A stretch of 64,000 bases of DNA from Sialis fuliginosa (GCA_961205875.1 OY540822.1:12216501-12280500); one strand, 5' to 3'; shown: positions 48,766 to 60,925, counted from the stretch's first letter. Numbers and translations: made by a program. Notes: generated by a model from the letters alone, not told the origin.

Positions 48766-50651
48766 CTGTAAAATTATTTATATATGTAAAATAGATAAAC
48801 TGCCTTGACTCTACAATCTTACTGTATTATAAAAACGACAGACAATAAATTATATGGTATTTGAATATTTGATTCAATACATAAATCAAACATGATAATG
48901 AACAACAAGGAAAAAGAATGCAATGGATAAATTAGTTAATAGATGTGTCATCACTACATACACTACATACTACAATACTATTCAAATTACAATAAATTTG
49001 CATAAAAGTTAATTCATCAAATGGATAACGTCCTGCTTTCCAATTACTCTGTAATACATACTTCTCAAGTATAATTTTTACAATTATTATCAGTAAATTA
49101 GTAACATTAGAAAATTACCTTATCTGTAATGATAAAACGATTATACAATGTGTCAATACTGATAATGATAAATAAATAATAAAGTAATTACCAGCTCCAG
49201 TGATTTTTCCGTCTGTAGGAGTAAGAGTCTTAAAGATCTCGTCGTATTCAGGTTTGTTCTTGAGGACGATCCATTCTGGCTCTCCGTGACCTGCATCGAT
49301 CCCTTCACCTCTCTTATATCCGAAGGGAGTGATTGTGTCTGCTACACCGTCAAATGCTCCACCTAAAAATGACATTTGAATAGGACAAAGGATAATATGA
49401 CCTTGTAAACAAATACTTCTTACCTTTGAGAACAGGTTCAGTTGTTACAGTCACCTCTTCTTGGGGTATCAGCGCCATCAGTTTTGCTATGTCTTCCGCT
49501 AACATTTTGTCTACTGTTTCAAGTAATTTGATTTTAATAGGAGAGAATTTAGTAAAGTCATGATGCTGCAGATTCTCTTGCATTTTCTTCAGTTCTGGGA
49601 AATCTCCGGGAGATATTTGATGTTCCCTTTGCAGTCTGTCGAACGTTTGTCCGAGTTTACTTATCAGTTCTTTTTTCTTGGCATCTTTGCCAAACACGGC
49701 CGGCATGTCTTTTTTCAATTCTGCGATTATAAATGCATGGACCTTGGCTAATCGAGCTCTCTTGATCAAGTCATTGAGTTTCCTGAGAGCGGCATTGCGA
49801 GGCAGAGACTGTATGTCTTTGAAGAGATCCTGCTCCTCGGCTTCAAACAGCTTCCTGTTCCCATCATACCGCAGTGGTTGGTCCCAAAAGGAGCCTATGT
49901 ATACTCTGGCTACTTCTGGGGTTTGCAGAACTTTCCCCAGGGACCACATGAGTGCTCCGTACACTCGCATCAGCTGCTGGTGGTCGATCATATCAGCTTT
50001 GTTGAGGACTATTCGAATCTTGTCGTCATGGCCCCTCAGAGCTTCTATCGAACGTCGAAACTCGTCAGATATGTCCAATTTGTGCGCATCAAACAACAAT
50101 ATTATTCTGTCCACTCTTTCGGCAAACCATTCTAAGACCCCGGTGAAGTCATAACCTCTGTCTACACGTTGCTTCTCACCGGACAGAATCCCGGGTGTGT
50201 CGACTATTGATATGCCTTTCAAGACGGGTGAAGATACCATCGAACATTGGAATCTGTTGAGGAAAGCGTTACCGAATTTGGACAGTGGTCGGAACTGTCT
50301 TTTAGGGTCCACTACTAGAGCATTTCCAGGAATGACACCGTCTTTATCATCATACATGACAGCAATGAACCTGTCAGTTGTAGGTTCAGGACCGATGCGT
50401 ATGCCAGGGAAGTCACGTTCTAATAGGTACTTGATAAATGTAGTTTTACCTGTCGAGTACTGGCCTACTAACAGTATCATGGGTTTTGCATCAAAATCGG
50501 TATCATCTAATTGCGGCGAGTGGAAATCGTGGAATTGATAATGCTGTTCCAGAGGTAGCAGTTTATTTCTATAAACAGCTTTTAATCCTTCGACGACTGT
50601 ATCAAACATTTTTTCATTTTTGTCACCTTCTTTACGTAACCAACTGAACAT
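48548..50651 (-). CDS. Past1: EHD-family dynamin-like ATPase (Past1/EHD1)
   Basis: EHD proteins are membrane-remodelling ATPases of endocytic recycling. Three coding exons (50651-49424, 49362-49192, 48765-48548) join in frame with GT/AG borders to 538 residues, close to the 534-550 usual for the family. Visible parts are the N-terminal MFSWLRKE, the P-loop GQYSTGKTT at residues 63-71, DTPGILSGEKQR, the NKAD guanine-type motif, and a C-terminal EH domain with one EF-hand loop DVDKDGLLDADEF that binds NPF-containing partners. The ATG at 50649-50651 gives the family-typical N-terminus. It is divergent from LIPT1 and convergent with PMCA. Confidence 0.95.
49192..49362 (-). CDS. Past1: Past1 exon 2 (linker and start of EH domain)
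   Basis: 171 nt; acceptor TTTTAG. It encodes GGAFDGVADTITPFGYKRGE and KPEYDEIFKTLTPTDGKITG, phase 1 to 1. Confidence 0.93.
49424..50651 (-). CDS. Past1: Past1 exon 1 (G domain and helical domain)
   Basis: 1228 nt, from the ATG to the donor GTAAG at 49423-49419. It carries the whole nucleotide-binding domain and ends in TTEPVLKG, phase 1. Confidence 0.95.
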
Positions 50652-52272
50652 TTTGTGGCTTTATTTATACTTTCACAACAATCGAAATTTAAATATTGTA
50701 AGCACACCAGCAACACCCACAAATGATAGTTCTCGATCTGTCATCCAAACCAACATAGACTAAACAGAATGTATGTAGTAATTTTGTATACGTCACAATA
50801 ATTTCGGTGAACGTTTCTGAATAATTATTATGCCTCGTACTAAAGTATAATCGCAGATCGGTCAGATGGTTAAATAAACTGTTTTATGTATATTAATGGA
50901 TGTGTCTGTGTTTAGGAGTGTACTGGGACGTCAATTATAAAACAAGAGATAATGTAGACGGAATGTTATCTGAAATAGCTGTATAAGAATATTTAAAAAA
51001 TGAAATAATATTAATTATTTTTCCTGGAATACACTTTACACTTATAGTACTTATTCTTGGATATATTTATGATTATAATTAATTAATTACTAACTGATAA
51101 AACAATTCGAACTGTTATATGAATATTTAAAAAAAATAATAATATAGGCGTATCAATTTTTATCAATTTAATAACGAATACCGACGATATCAATAAGTAA
51201 ATAATTTTTAAAGAAACCACGTACTGCGATAATACATTATTTACACATGTATTTTTAAATTATTTTAATAAGTGCATGTTGAATATCACATTCGTTATTT
51301 AATTAGTGCTAATTAAATGTGAATGTATCTTTTCAATTAGGGATTATAATATTAACAATCATCTTTAATATTGACCATTTTATAGTATATAATATATAGA
51401 ATTAACAATAAAAACATCAATATTTTAAATATAAATCGGACACTGCTAACATATTTTGTACATTCCTAGCTTGTAAAAGTTTTACAAGTCATTCGTGAAA
51501 TTACAGCTTTATCTCTATGAAATTTAATATTTATATGTTGGCAACACTGTCATAGTGACATTTGTCAAATGACATTAAAACGGATGATTGTTTTTTCACG
51601 TGCATACAGCACAGCACTGCAGTGATGAAGATATCAAAACGATTGAACTTTGATTTTATGCCCTATTCATGTGACCCAGAGAGATTCTCTGTCGGACAGC
51701 AGATAATAAGCCGGTATAAAAGCAAAACAACGTTCGAGACTGTGCTCATATATCGTTGAAAGTGAACTGCAGCTGAACAAATGAATTGTTTTGGAAGATT
51801 TCACACGTGACAAACGAAAGGGCACGTGATACTTTGTTCTAGTTTCGTTACTTAGCTGACTTTATATAGTACGTTATTCGTGAGTGCGCTAAACTTATTG
51901 ACAATTTTTTCTAATTATAAATTTAGTGATTTTTCGTCGCCTACTTAGGCCTATAATTTTTATTTAGAACCTGTTAACACTAGGAGGAATGCCAAAAATC
52001 TGTGGAGACTGTCTGGGAATTCGGTTTCGCACAAACCATTTACACCAGACGTGGAAGTGGCTGCACCAAACCATCACCCTTCACGAGTACCTCGTCGCCC
52101 TCAGCTCTGCTGATGCGAACGCCTGCTCCTCGATGAACTATAGCCAATAGTGTGAGTGTGTGAAACTTCTGGGACTTGCACAGTGCACAAACTGAATTCA
52201 AAGACTATTTAATCTATTGTTAGATATATCGCTTTTATAAATACACCGGTTTATAAATAATCATTGCTCAAA
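50652..52272. other. Divergent upstream region between Past1 and LIPT1
   Basis: 1.6 kb of shared upstream DNA. The half near Past1 is AT-rich. The half near LIPT1 has a TATA box (51715), two CACGTG hexamers (51599-51604 and 51823-51828), and short ORFs without similarity to known proteins. Confidence 0.5.
51715..51722 (+). promoter_or_regulatory. TATA box, candidate promoter
   Basis: CCGGTATAAAAG is a good TATA consensus with a GC-rich 5' side. It is 558 bases before the LIPT1 ATG. A start near 51745-51755 would give a long 5' UTR or an untranslated first exon. It could equally serve a separate non-coding transcript. Confidence 0.4.
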
Positions 52273-52791
52273 ATGTTGCTCAGAAACATATCCCGTGCGT
52301 CGTACTATTCTGCAAACATATCGAAGAACATCGGCACTCTTCTGATGCGCTCAGTCTCAAACAGAGCAGAGACTAAAGGCAGCACAAAAGCTACCGTTAA
52401 GAAATCCGTTTTCATATCACAGTCTACAGATATATACACTAATCTAGCTCTAGAAGATTGGCTATACAAAAATTATGATTTTGAGAACCACCATGTCTTG
52501 ATGCTGTGGTGCAATGATCCTTGTGTGGTTATTGGCAGACACCAGAACCCCTGGATGGAGGCTAATATAGGAGCTCTGCAGAGCATGGGTGCAACATTAG
52601 CTCGCAGGAACAGTGGAGGCGGCACAGTGTACCATGATCGAGGAAACTTAAATCTGACTTTCTTCACTTCTAAAAACAAGTACAACAGAAAGCATAACTT
52701 GGAAGTGATTTCCAAGGCTTTGTATAAGGAATGGTCACTGAAAACTAATATTTCTCCACGAGAAGATCTAGTTGTGGATGGAAATCTGAAG
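52273..52791 (+). CDS. LIPT1: LIPT1 exon 1
   Basis: It encodes the targeting region and most of the catalytic lobe with RRNSGGGTVYHD. Donor GTAACG, phase 0. Confidence 0.95.
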
Positions 52792-54180
52792 GTAACGTCT
52801 TTAATATATGTTATGTGACTGGGTTTTGATGAAATTATTCAGGTTTCAGGTACAGCTGCAAAATTAGGACGTCTGAATGCTTATCACCATTGTACTTTAC
52901 TTGTTGATGCAAATAAAACAAATCTAAGACGTGCTCTACAAAAGAAAGACGTAAGTTCATTGACTGAGTAATATTTATTTAAGCAGTGCAAATGTTTTTA
53001 TTTTATCTTTAAAGTTGTTAAAGTAATGCTTTAAAAATAGACAACTCAACTAAAAATGATTTACTATATTTGCTTACTTAGAGAAACAGTTAAAATTAGT
53101 TGAGTAATCTGTAAACTGTTAATAATAAAAATGACAAAAACAATTTGAAAAAAATGAGAATTGAAAAACAAGTCCATGGGTTATTTCAAAAATCTGTTTA
53201 CATTTAATTTGACAAATGCCAGGTCAATAAATTATCAAACAAACAGTCTGCGGGAGACATTTATATCTGGGGCAAATCCTTTTTTGATAGTGTGTCTTTA
53301 TCTACAGTTGGGGTTAACGAGCAATGCTACAAAATCAATCCCGTCTTCTATTGCGAATCTGAATGATAAGAATCCACACGTAAATGTGCAGACTCTGATG
53401 TCAGCTGTTGGCTGGGAATGGCTCAAGACGCCAATCACAGACAGTGCGACTGGAGAAACGGTTCTACAAAATGGTTTTCAAATGATCAATCCTACTGATG
53501 ACTGGTTCCCAGGTACACTGTTAGATAAGTCAAGAGTCAAGACCCCCCTTTGTTTAGAAATAAATTTCCTATTTTTATTTATATTTAGATATCACTTGAC
53601 CTCAAGTTTATTTTGATAATGTTATCTATTTTAATATTTATTTCTCGTTAGTTCTGATTTTAACTAAAATGCAATCTATTTTTATCCATTATTAATTATG
53701 CTTTTATGTAATTTCAAAATTATGCATTTTGCAATAGTTTGAATTATTTTTATTTTTCCACTCTGCTGTTATCTGTCCTTAACAACAGTGTATAAACAAA
53801 TGATTTAAATATTTATTAGTCATCTACTTTCAGGGTTGGAAAAACTGCGTCTGGATTTAAAAGATTGGAATTGGGTGTATGGTAAAAGTCCAAAATTCAC
53901 TGCGACTAAAGATGTAAGCCTTGTAGCAACTAAAGACAAAAACTGGGATTTAAAATTGAAAATGCAAGTAAGCCAAGGCAAGATTGAAGGAATCAGTCTA
54001 TTTGTGCCTGCCGGCCTATCTACAATGGGGTTTAGCGGGGACGCAGTCGTCGTCTCTGATTTGGAGGGTCAGAGATTTGACGAAACTGCTGTCACCACTC
54101 TACAAAATTTATTTGCAGCTAGTGCGAGTGCTGAAAAAAAATGTGATAGCCAGTCCCAGACGGTGAAGCATGTGATTTAG
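52273..54180 (+). CDS. LIPT1: Mitochondrial lipoyltransferase 1
   Basis: LIPT1 transfers lipoyl groups to E2 subunits of 2-oxoacid dehydrogenases in mitochondria. Four exons (52273-52791, 52843-52950, 53308-53512, 53834-54180) join in frame to 392 residues; the human protein is 373. The N-terminus MLLRNISRASYYSANISK is rich in Arg/Ser without acids, as in a mitochondrial targeting peptide. Family motifs are LWCNDPCVVIGRHQNPW, the lipoyl-binding RRNSGGGTVYHD, and GTAAKLGRLNAYHHCTLLV. The stop is TAG. I chose the ATG at 52273 because the upstream frame has no ATG. Confidence 0.95.
52843..52950 (+). CDS. LIPT1: LIPT1 exon 2
   Basis: 108 nt; acceptor ATTCAG, donor GTAAGT. It encodes VSGTAAKLGRLNAYHHCTLL, including the conserved lysine loop, phase 0 to 0. 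Confidence 0.93.
53308..53512 (+). CDS. LIPT1: LIPT1 exon 3
   Basis: 205 nt; acceptor TCTACAG. It encodes LTSNATKSIPSSIANL and SAVGWEWLKT, and ends DDWFPG at phase 1 before GTACAC. Confidence 0.92.
53834..54180 (+). CDS. LIPT1: LIPT1 exon 4 (stop)
   Basis: It encodes the accessory C-terminal domain, with LKDWNWVYGKSPKF and KIEGISLFVPAGL, ending VKHVI with TAG. Confidence 0.95.
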
Positions 54181-54376
54181 CTTATATGTAATTAATTGTT
54201 GGCAACCCTAATATAGAGTGTCTACTATATCAAATGACTTTATTTTATAATTTTATATTTTTTATTATTGTTATTGATGGGTAGACGTTCTGAAGAATAT
54301 TATTGTTTGTGTGATTTAGTATTTACTCCTATATTAATAAATATAGTTATCTAGTTGTTGAGGTTTATTTGTTAAA

Positions 54377-54382
54377 AATAAA
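54377..54382 (+). terminator. LIPT1: LIPT1 polyadenylation signal
   Basis: AATAAA 197 bases after the stop, followed about 20 bases later by a GT-rich 'tgtgtttt'. Confidence 0.6.
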
Positions 54383-54679
54383 GAATTTATTACATTGAAA
54401 TGTGTTTTATTTAATGAAAAACATATTGTGATAAAAGTTATTTGTTTTCTGTTGTTTTGTCTTTGATATTATGATTTGGCCAGTCCTGACCTTCATTTGA
54501 AGTAGACATGTCCTTCAGACGACTGAAAAATAATGATAGTGTCATTATGTAAGTAGATAAAAAAATGGAGTACAGATTTTTCCATTGGATTATTGACTGA
54601 AAATGGTTCATTAACCTCTGTTGGTACCATTGACAATGTATTTAGATTTGTGAAGTTGGCAACAAAATATAAATTTATA

Positions 54680-55510
54680 TGTACCATAGACATAGAGAAT
54701 GGACCAGGCATCTGACCTGAGAGCAAGATTCTGAGAGCAGAACCGTGTCAAAAGAAAGAGATAGAAACAGGTTTGGAATATACTTGTTCTTTTTTTAAAT
54801 AGGAGTGTAACTATTTCATTCTTAGTCCCGAACATTAAAAATATTCATAGATATTATCATATATTAAACACACTAGTATGTTTAATATATGATATTATCA
54901 TAAAATATTAATCTACTGTTGATTAATATATGATATTATTATACTATATGTATATCAAGAGGTTAAAATAATTAACGTTATAAAAAATTTTATTTAAAAA
55001 AAGAAACAATTATTGATTTCTAAACAATATAAGTTTCGAATTTTTATAACCAATTTTAATATCTTGTTCTAATATCAAAAAAAATATTTAAAATTTTGTT
55101 AAGTAAATCTTGTACATATGTGCTGTTTGTAAGTGCAATTCACCTCATAATTTTGTAGCAACCACATGCGAATTGATTTAAAACTATTTTTTATTAATAT
55201 ATATTTAAGATCAATTGATTTTTTTTAATTTCCTCGATGAAATCTGAACCATTATAGTATGTTTATTGTTTATATTATTTACTTTTCTAATAAAAAACTT
55301 ATTGCACAAAAATCACAAGATAGATATACAAAAATATATCTGACAGAAATACTACCCTGAACTATAGTAAGCTACCAATCAGATTCTTAGAAAAAGAGGT
55401 AGATATATTCCAAACTACACTGCATCTCTCTCTCCTTTTTTGAACAGATGTTACACCATTGAGATAATACAGAATGCACTGTCCATTCTCTATGTCTATG
55501 ATATGTACTA
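54680..55510. repeat. Diverged inverted repeat between LIPT1 and orb2
   Basis: 'catagacatagagaatggacc' (about 54688-54708) is inverted as 'gtccattctctatgtctatg' (55480-55499). 'tttggaatatact' (54771-54783) is inverted as 'tatattccaaact' (about 55406-55418). An old fold-back element is likely. Confidence 0.45.
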
Positions 55511-57779
55511 TATCTGAAATGTAATTTGTACCTTCTTTTAAATTGTTTGGTGGTTCTAAATTTAAGTGAATTAAGAAAATTAGCTAATACGTGCATGATC
55601 TGTATAAGGTAAAGGGAAGGGAAAGAAAGGTTCAATATTGTACATTTTAAGTTGAAACACCTAATAAATAAAAGCAATACGAATACTGCTAAATACAATT
55701 TATTCTAGAATGTTTATAAATGTTCGCATTACACCTTAATGCAATTACATTATATGACTTATTTAATTTTTATATAAAAATTTATACAGTTAAAAAATTA
55801 AAAAGGTAAAAAATCCAGTAGGGATATTAAAAGTTTTGCGTATCATTTAGAAAATCTAACGGACAGCAGAAGCGTGTCAGTATCTTTGGTACGGTCTCGT
55901 ATTATACTGTCTTGGCTACCGCTTTCTGCCACGCCCTACTGTCTATTGCACAAGAGTTACAATTTACTAAGAAGATTATATTAGTAACAGTATATTACAA
56001 ATAACAAAATGTTTCACATTCAAAATATGATTTATAAAAACCATCAATAAAAACTTTGGTAATAATATCTACATATCGATGCAATTTTACTATTATAATT
56101 AACTATGAATTCTAGGTATTGTTTAAAAATTTATTTAAATTAGATATTATATATCACACGATACGATACAAATAAGAAGAATTATTTATGTTATTTTTTT
56201 CGTGGTGTCACCCCGGTGACCCAACACGACTTGCAACTCGAACAAAAAACAGAAACAGACATCTAAAACCAAACACCAACAATGTGTGTGTCCAGCAAAG
56301 GACAATCCATACACGATTTTGATTTAAATAATCAACATTGATAAACATCTTTAAAACAATCGCACTCTGCCCCCGATAAAACAATAGAATAAATCACAAA
56401 TACGGTAACAAAAGAGTCGACTCGATAAATAAACGGTTTGTTCGTAGCCCGCACAACTAATGGACGGAAAACAAAACAGAACGAGACTAGGGCAGAGGAG
56501 AATCAATATAATAGTATAATATAATAATATGATATACTTATATATATATAACATTACATGTTATCGCATTGTACTAACTAAATCAGTTATAACTTAATCG
56601 TTAGTTGTGTCCTTAATGATTTAGGAGCTAGTAATCTTTATGACTTAGTGGTGCTTATTAGACTATAATTGCTATCAGACTAAACGGGGCGCTTCCCTTC
56701 GTTCGCCACCCGAATAACAAAACTTCACCACCAACAGCATTTGAACTATGTGTGTAGTTTTTAATATGTAGATATCTAAATTTTCTATTCTTTACAATGG
56801 AATTAACTAGTACGTTATGTTATAAGATTATATTAAAAGCAAAGTCACTCGAAAATTTGGTAAATTTTTTATAAAAACACTATAAAACGTTATTAAAAAA
56901 TTTAAGAAAAAATACGAATTTCAGCTAATTAACTACAATTGTCAACTGTCGTCTACGAGAGGTCAACGCTCGACCTGGTCAAAACGTCAAGCCGGTCGGC
57001 CTCAGCCTCTCTGACCGATTTACGTACCTTCTAAAACAGAACTCAAACTCGATATAAAATGCACAAATGAAACACTGGCTTGGCCAGAATCTAAATTCCA
57101 CAAAAACCTCTCAAAATATATTTATATAGAAAATTATATGTATTCTCATATTTATATATATATAATATTTATATATACCCCTTTAAATACGAAAAACCAG
57201 AATGTACTGAGCGATACGACCCTGCCGGTCTAGCTGCATCATATATACACGTGTCGACATTATAAATATATTATATAAAACATCATCCTTACTCGAATAA
57301 ATAATTAAAGCTAGATTCCGATCGACAACTGACACAACTGAACAATTCCGTCGTTCGTCACGCGGTCAAAACATAATAATAATTAAACCATCAATTTAAA
57401 ATAATAATAATTTCAATAAATATCAGAAATAAACTGTATACAACTGACTAGCAATATCTAACATTCAATAATAAAAGAAACATCAACAAATATATTATTT
57501 AACCGTCGGACCGGGTGTACCTACTACGGCACATTCCAATATCTAACAGATATACATACCAACAAATCAAGTCACACGTTTGCCATACATATATAAATAT
57601 AGTAAAAATGCGACAAGTGCGAACCGATAATCAAAAAAGTATTTACTAATATTGACATAGTTGTTTAAGAACCGGCCGATTACAACGACTGGCTTATAAG
57701 TAATAGTGATAGCTATGTCGCGCGTCTCTCAAGACTACAACATACATAAATTATGTCTATCCGTCTAAATGCCCCTGCG
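55511..57779 (-). other. orb2: Probable orb2 3' UTR
   Basis: 2.2 kb of non-coding sequence downstream of the orb2 stop. The first part after the stop (56900-57780) has many short GC-containing words; the remainder is AT-rich. A minus-strand AATAAA is at 55699-55704. Long 3' UTRs are usual for CPEB genes, but the end is not proven. Confidence 0.4.
55699..55704 (-). terminator. orb2: Candidate orb2 polyadenylation signal
   Basis: Minus-strand AATAAA about 2.1 kb after the stop codon. Alternatives exist in this AT-rich region. Confidence 0.3.
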
Positions 57780-57896
57780 TTAACACCAACGGAACGGTAC
57801 TGCTCGCGGTCTGTCGGCACCTTCCTTCACCAGAGGCTTGTGGAACTCGCGGCCCGGCCTCGAGTGGATCGTAGCCCAGCAGTTTTCACAATAGTA
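57780..57896 (-). CDS. orb2: orb2 last coding exon
   Basis: 117 nt; acceptor TTTTAG. It encodes YYCENCWATIHSRPGREFHK and ADRPRAVPFRWC, with TAA at 57782-57780. Confidence 0.95.
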   Translation of the reverse strand, partial: YYCENCWATIHSRPGREFHKPLVKEGADRPRAVPFRWC

Positions 57897-60800
57897 CTAA
57901 AACATAACAGACAATCAGTATCAATACACATCTCACTACATCAACTCATCTTACTTGCAGACACGTTACGTTAGCGCAAAAGAACGGAGCAAACTTGCCG
58001 CCGCATCTTTGACCTTGGCATTCGTCGCACATTTGGTCATCCAACACGTACGGTTTCACTTCCACCCGTTTGTCGATGTCCCCATGTTGCAACTGCACAA
58101 ACCTAGCGCTTATGGCTGCTATGTAACTCTGTTGGTTACTGAACGCTACTCGGCCCGCACCTTTCGGGTATTTCAGTTCTGGGTCTGTGTCTATTCCTGC
58201 ATAACACACTCCTCCATACAGTCGGTCCATTATCATAGCCAGTTCCACTGAGAATACGAAAACCAAAATCGTCAATATCTCGGCTCTTATGCGAAATAGG
58301 GGGTTGTTTTTCCCGCTAAAACCTCTTTTCCCGAAATATTTTTCCCACCAAATTGCATGAAACTAATTACAACCCTCCATACGTGACAGGGGATGAAATA
58401 TTAACTTATTATTTTTTTATTTTTATTCATTACCTATACAAAATCGTAAATATCTCAGATCTAAGTTAATAATTGCAAAAATCTACTCCCGCCATTAGGG
58501 GTTGAATGTCGAAATTATTATTTTAATAAGATACTATTTTGCCCGAATTTACCTTTATAACTAAAGCAACTATGCAGATAAACCATATCAAAATGTCGAA
58601 ATTTTTATTTTAATTGAATATTATTTTGTACGAATTGACCTTACTATCATAACAAGTTATGTAGATAAATATATCAAAATTTTAAAAATTTAACACCAAT
58701 CCCCTCCCCCCCCCCCCCAAAAAAAACCTTAGGGGTTGATTTTTCGAAAATCTATTTGTCTTATACAGTATCTATGCCAAGTTTCATTCGAGTGAATACA
58801 AAGAAAACAAATTTCTCATACAAACTTTTCCACACTCTTTTACCCCCGTAGGGATTGAATTTCGACAAATCCTTTCTTAATTGGTTCTAAGAACATAAAA
58901 GGAATACACCTCTGAAATTTCACGTTTCTAGGTACAAGGGGTTTCGGCTCAGCGATAATGAATCAGTCAGTCAGTCAGTCAGGACATGTTATTATGTGTA
59001 TATAGATTTAAAAAAAAATACCCCCCTTCCGGTTGATTTTTTTGGGTGCGCTATTGTTCTGAAACTTACCTGCTTTGAGTGGGCGAGGAACTCCTCCAAC
59101 GAATACAGTTTTACGGGGATCTAGAGGCATCGAAGCGTCCAGAACGAAATCTGCATCAGATAAACGCCACGGACGGATTTGAACAGGCTTATCTTTTATT
59201 GTGGGTGACGACACGCACAAGTATAGCTTGTCCTCGTCAGTGATACAAGCGTCGATCAGTTGTTGGACCGACGTTTCATCCTAGAAATGTTTACATAGAA
59301 TGTAAGTCGTAATTCAACTACTGCTAAATTAACGGACTCTAATTACCTGGAATAGCAAAAATGCGTATCCTTTCGGTGGGAAATAAGATTTGCTTTCAGC
59401 TTTGTGAGGCCAGTCGACAACCAGAGGTCCGAACCGGCGGAAGCTTGCTGTTATTTCATCCTCGTCTATATCAGGGGGAAGGCCTCCAACAAAGACTTTC
59501 CGTGAAAAACGTTCACCCCCTTCAGATCCCTAAAATCATCAAGTAAATTATAATATATAATATTTCACTGTTTGAAAGCCTAAGACTAGAGGCTATAATA
59601 TGATAACATTTACAATTGACCGACTTAAAAAAACTATTTTTTTCTCAAAGTGTTTTTTATTTTTGACTGCGTATCTTTGAATTCCAGTGTCGGATTCTGA
59701 TAAAATTTATATGGGCCCACCTCGGGTATATTTGTCGGAGTTATGCCCGAACATATTTAAAATATATATATTGTCGAATTGGAAACCTCTTCCTTTTTTG
59801 AAGTCGGTTAAAAATAATTAAAGATTAAATCAACAATTTATATTAAATAATTAAAACAATCGTATATTAAAAAAAATTACAATTGATATTTTCTAATAAA
59901 AATATATAAAAATGAAAAGGTTTTAATTTCGAAATAAACGCGCGCGAAGCCGCGGAGAATTCTTATTCAATATGCAAAAAAATCTATTCTATATTTTAGG
60001 ATCGAGTTGAATTTCGAAATTTGGCATACCTGAGAATGTGGAGAAGACCTAGATGGCGATGATAAAGAAGCTGGAGGGCCACTGTCGACCAAATGTCCAG
60101 CTTCTTCTAAAAGAACACTAGTCTGATCATCTAAATTAAAAAGAGCCGCATTACCACCTGAAAAAAAATATAGCAAATAATTCAATTTATATTAAACCTT
60201 TATTTTATTACTTTTGTACATACCTTGCAGTGGTCCCAAATTTTGTAACGGGTTAGTATTTATAAAACCTGAAAAATAAGTATCGACGTTAAAATGCATA
60301 TTGATTTTAAGCCGTACAGTGACGTAATAAGAGCAAGTTGACCCAGATACAAAAAAGTGTTGTAATTTTTTCTATATTTCTATGCATTGATAATACTATC
60401 ACCAGATATCATATCATATTATTTTACTCTACATTTATTTTTATTTTTATGCCATTATGAATGTATCTTAAATCTTTACTGAATGGGGTCCTGTATGTAA
60501 TTTATAAATGTTTTTCTTTATTTTTACAAAATAATTTTCCATTGCGTTTTCATTGTTTTAAATCAACAAAACGTACAATTTTACGTTACTCTATATTTGC
60601 TTTGTAGAATTAACTAAATAAATACAAATATTATGGCAATTTTTCATAAATATAAAATAAATGTTAGCAATCCATAGATTTCCAAGAACGCGTATATATT
60701 TTTTTGTTTGGTTATCGCCCTAGATATTTATAAAAAAAAATTTTCTCCTAACGAAAACAGAATTATTATATTTATTGAAATCATTGATTCAAAACAGCAC

Positions 60801-60925
60801 AAAAAATTACCTTTGACATCGTTCGACTCGGAGGAGGCTCGCATGATGTCGTTCAAATAGTGTTCTAAACTTCTCATATTTTCCAATGCATTTGTGTTAT
60901 TTGTACTGACTGGCCCTCGGCCCTC
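57780..60925 (-). CDS. orb2: Orb2/CPEB2-4-type translational regulator, C-terminal exons (5' partial)
   Basis: CPEBs bind U-rich elements in mRNA 3' UTRs to control polyadenylation and translation, for example at synapses. Exons in transcript order are 60925-60811, 60268-60224, 60157-60030, 59529-59347, 59280-59070, 58247-57955 and 57896-57780. All are joined in frame with GT/AG borders. They give the MRSLEHYLNDIMR region, RRM1 (KVFVGGLPPDIDEDEITASF, KGYAFLLFQ), RRM2 (KTVFVGGVPRPLKAVELA) and a Cys/His zinc-binding domain (CDECQGQRCGG, YYCENCWATIHSRPG). The protein ends PFRWC and TAA. Close agreement with the CPEB2-4 subfamily separates it from orb/CPEB1. The Gln-rich N-terminus lies outside the window or in exons I could not find. 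Confidence 0.93.
57955..58247 (-). CDS. orb2: orb2 exon (RRM2, zinc-binding domain start)
   Basis: 293 nt; acceptor CTCAG, donor GTAAG. It encodes VELAMIMDRLYGGVCYAGID and DDQMCDECQGQRCGGKFAPF, ending VTCLQ. Confidence 0.96.
58830..59010 (-). repeat. CTGACTGACTGAC-type repeat in orb2 intron
   Basis: The minus strand reads 'cctgactgactgactgactg' then 'ctagaaacgtgaaatttc', matching 6541-6680. The intron also has a C-run (about 58707-58719). Confidence 0.5.
59070..59280 (-). CDS. orb2: orb2 exon (RRM1 end, RRM2 start)
   Basis: 211 nt; acceptor TTCTAG, donor GTAAGT. It encodes KLYLCVSSPTIKDKPVQIRP and MPLDPRKTVFVGGVPRPLKA. Confidence 0.95.
59347..59529 (-). CDS. orb2: orb2 exon (RRM1 start)
   Basis: 183 nt, phase 0 to 0; acceptor TTTTAG, donor GTAATT. 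It encodes SRKVFVGGLPPDIDEDEI and DWPHKAESKSYFPPKGYAF. Confidence 0.95.
59630..59815 (+). repeat. Dispersed repeat in orb2 intron, Lepidoptera-like type
   Basis: It contains 'ggattctgataaaatttatatgggcccacctcgg', 'atatttgtcggagttatgcccgaac' and 'ttgaagtcggttaaaa', like 19960-20172. It is directly followed by AT-rich DNA and a 'cgcgcgcgaagccgcgg' Helitron-end-like string at about 59939. Confidence 0.6.
60030..60157 (-). CDS. orb2: orb2 exon (Ser/Pro-rich linker)
   Basis: 128 nt; acceptor TTTCAG, donor GTATGC. It encodes GGNAALFNLDDQTSVLLEEA and SLSSPSRSSPHSQ, before RRM1. Confidence 0.85.
60224..60268 (-). CDS. orb2: orb2 45-nt exon
   Basis: It encodes FINTNPLQNLGPLQ; acceptor TTTCAG and donor GTATGT, phase 1 on both sides. 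It could be skipped without a frameshift, like the short alternative exons of vertebrate CPEB2-4. Confidence 0.75.
60811..60925 (-). CDS. orb2: orb2 exon with MRSLEHYLNDIMR
   Basis: 115 nt; acceptor CTGCAG, donor GTAATT. It is the most 5' orb2 exon I can support in the window. It encodes TNALENMRSLEHYLNDIMRA and SSESNDVK, phase 1 at the 3' end. Confidence 0.85.

Noticed and set aside
49678-50154. 158-codon plus-strand open frame
   Set aside because: Shadow of Past1 exon 1.
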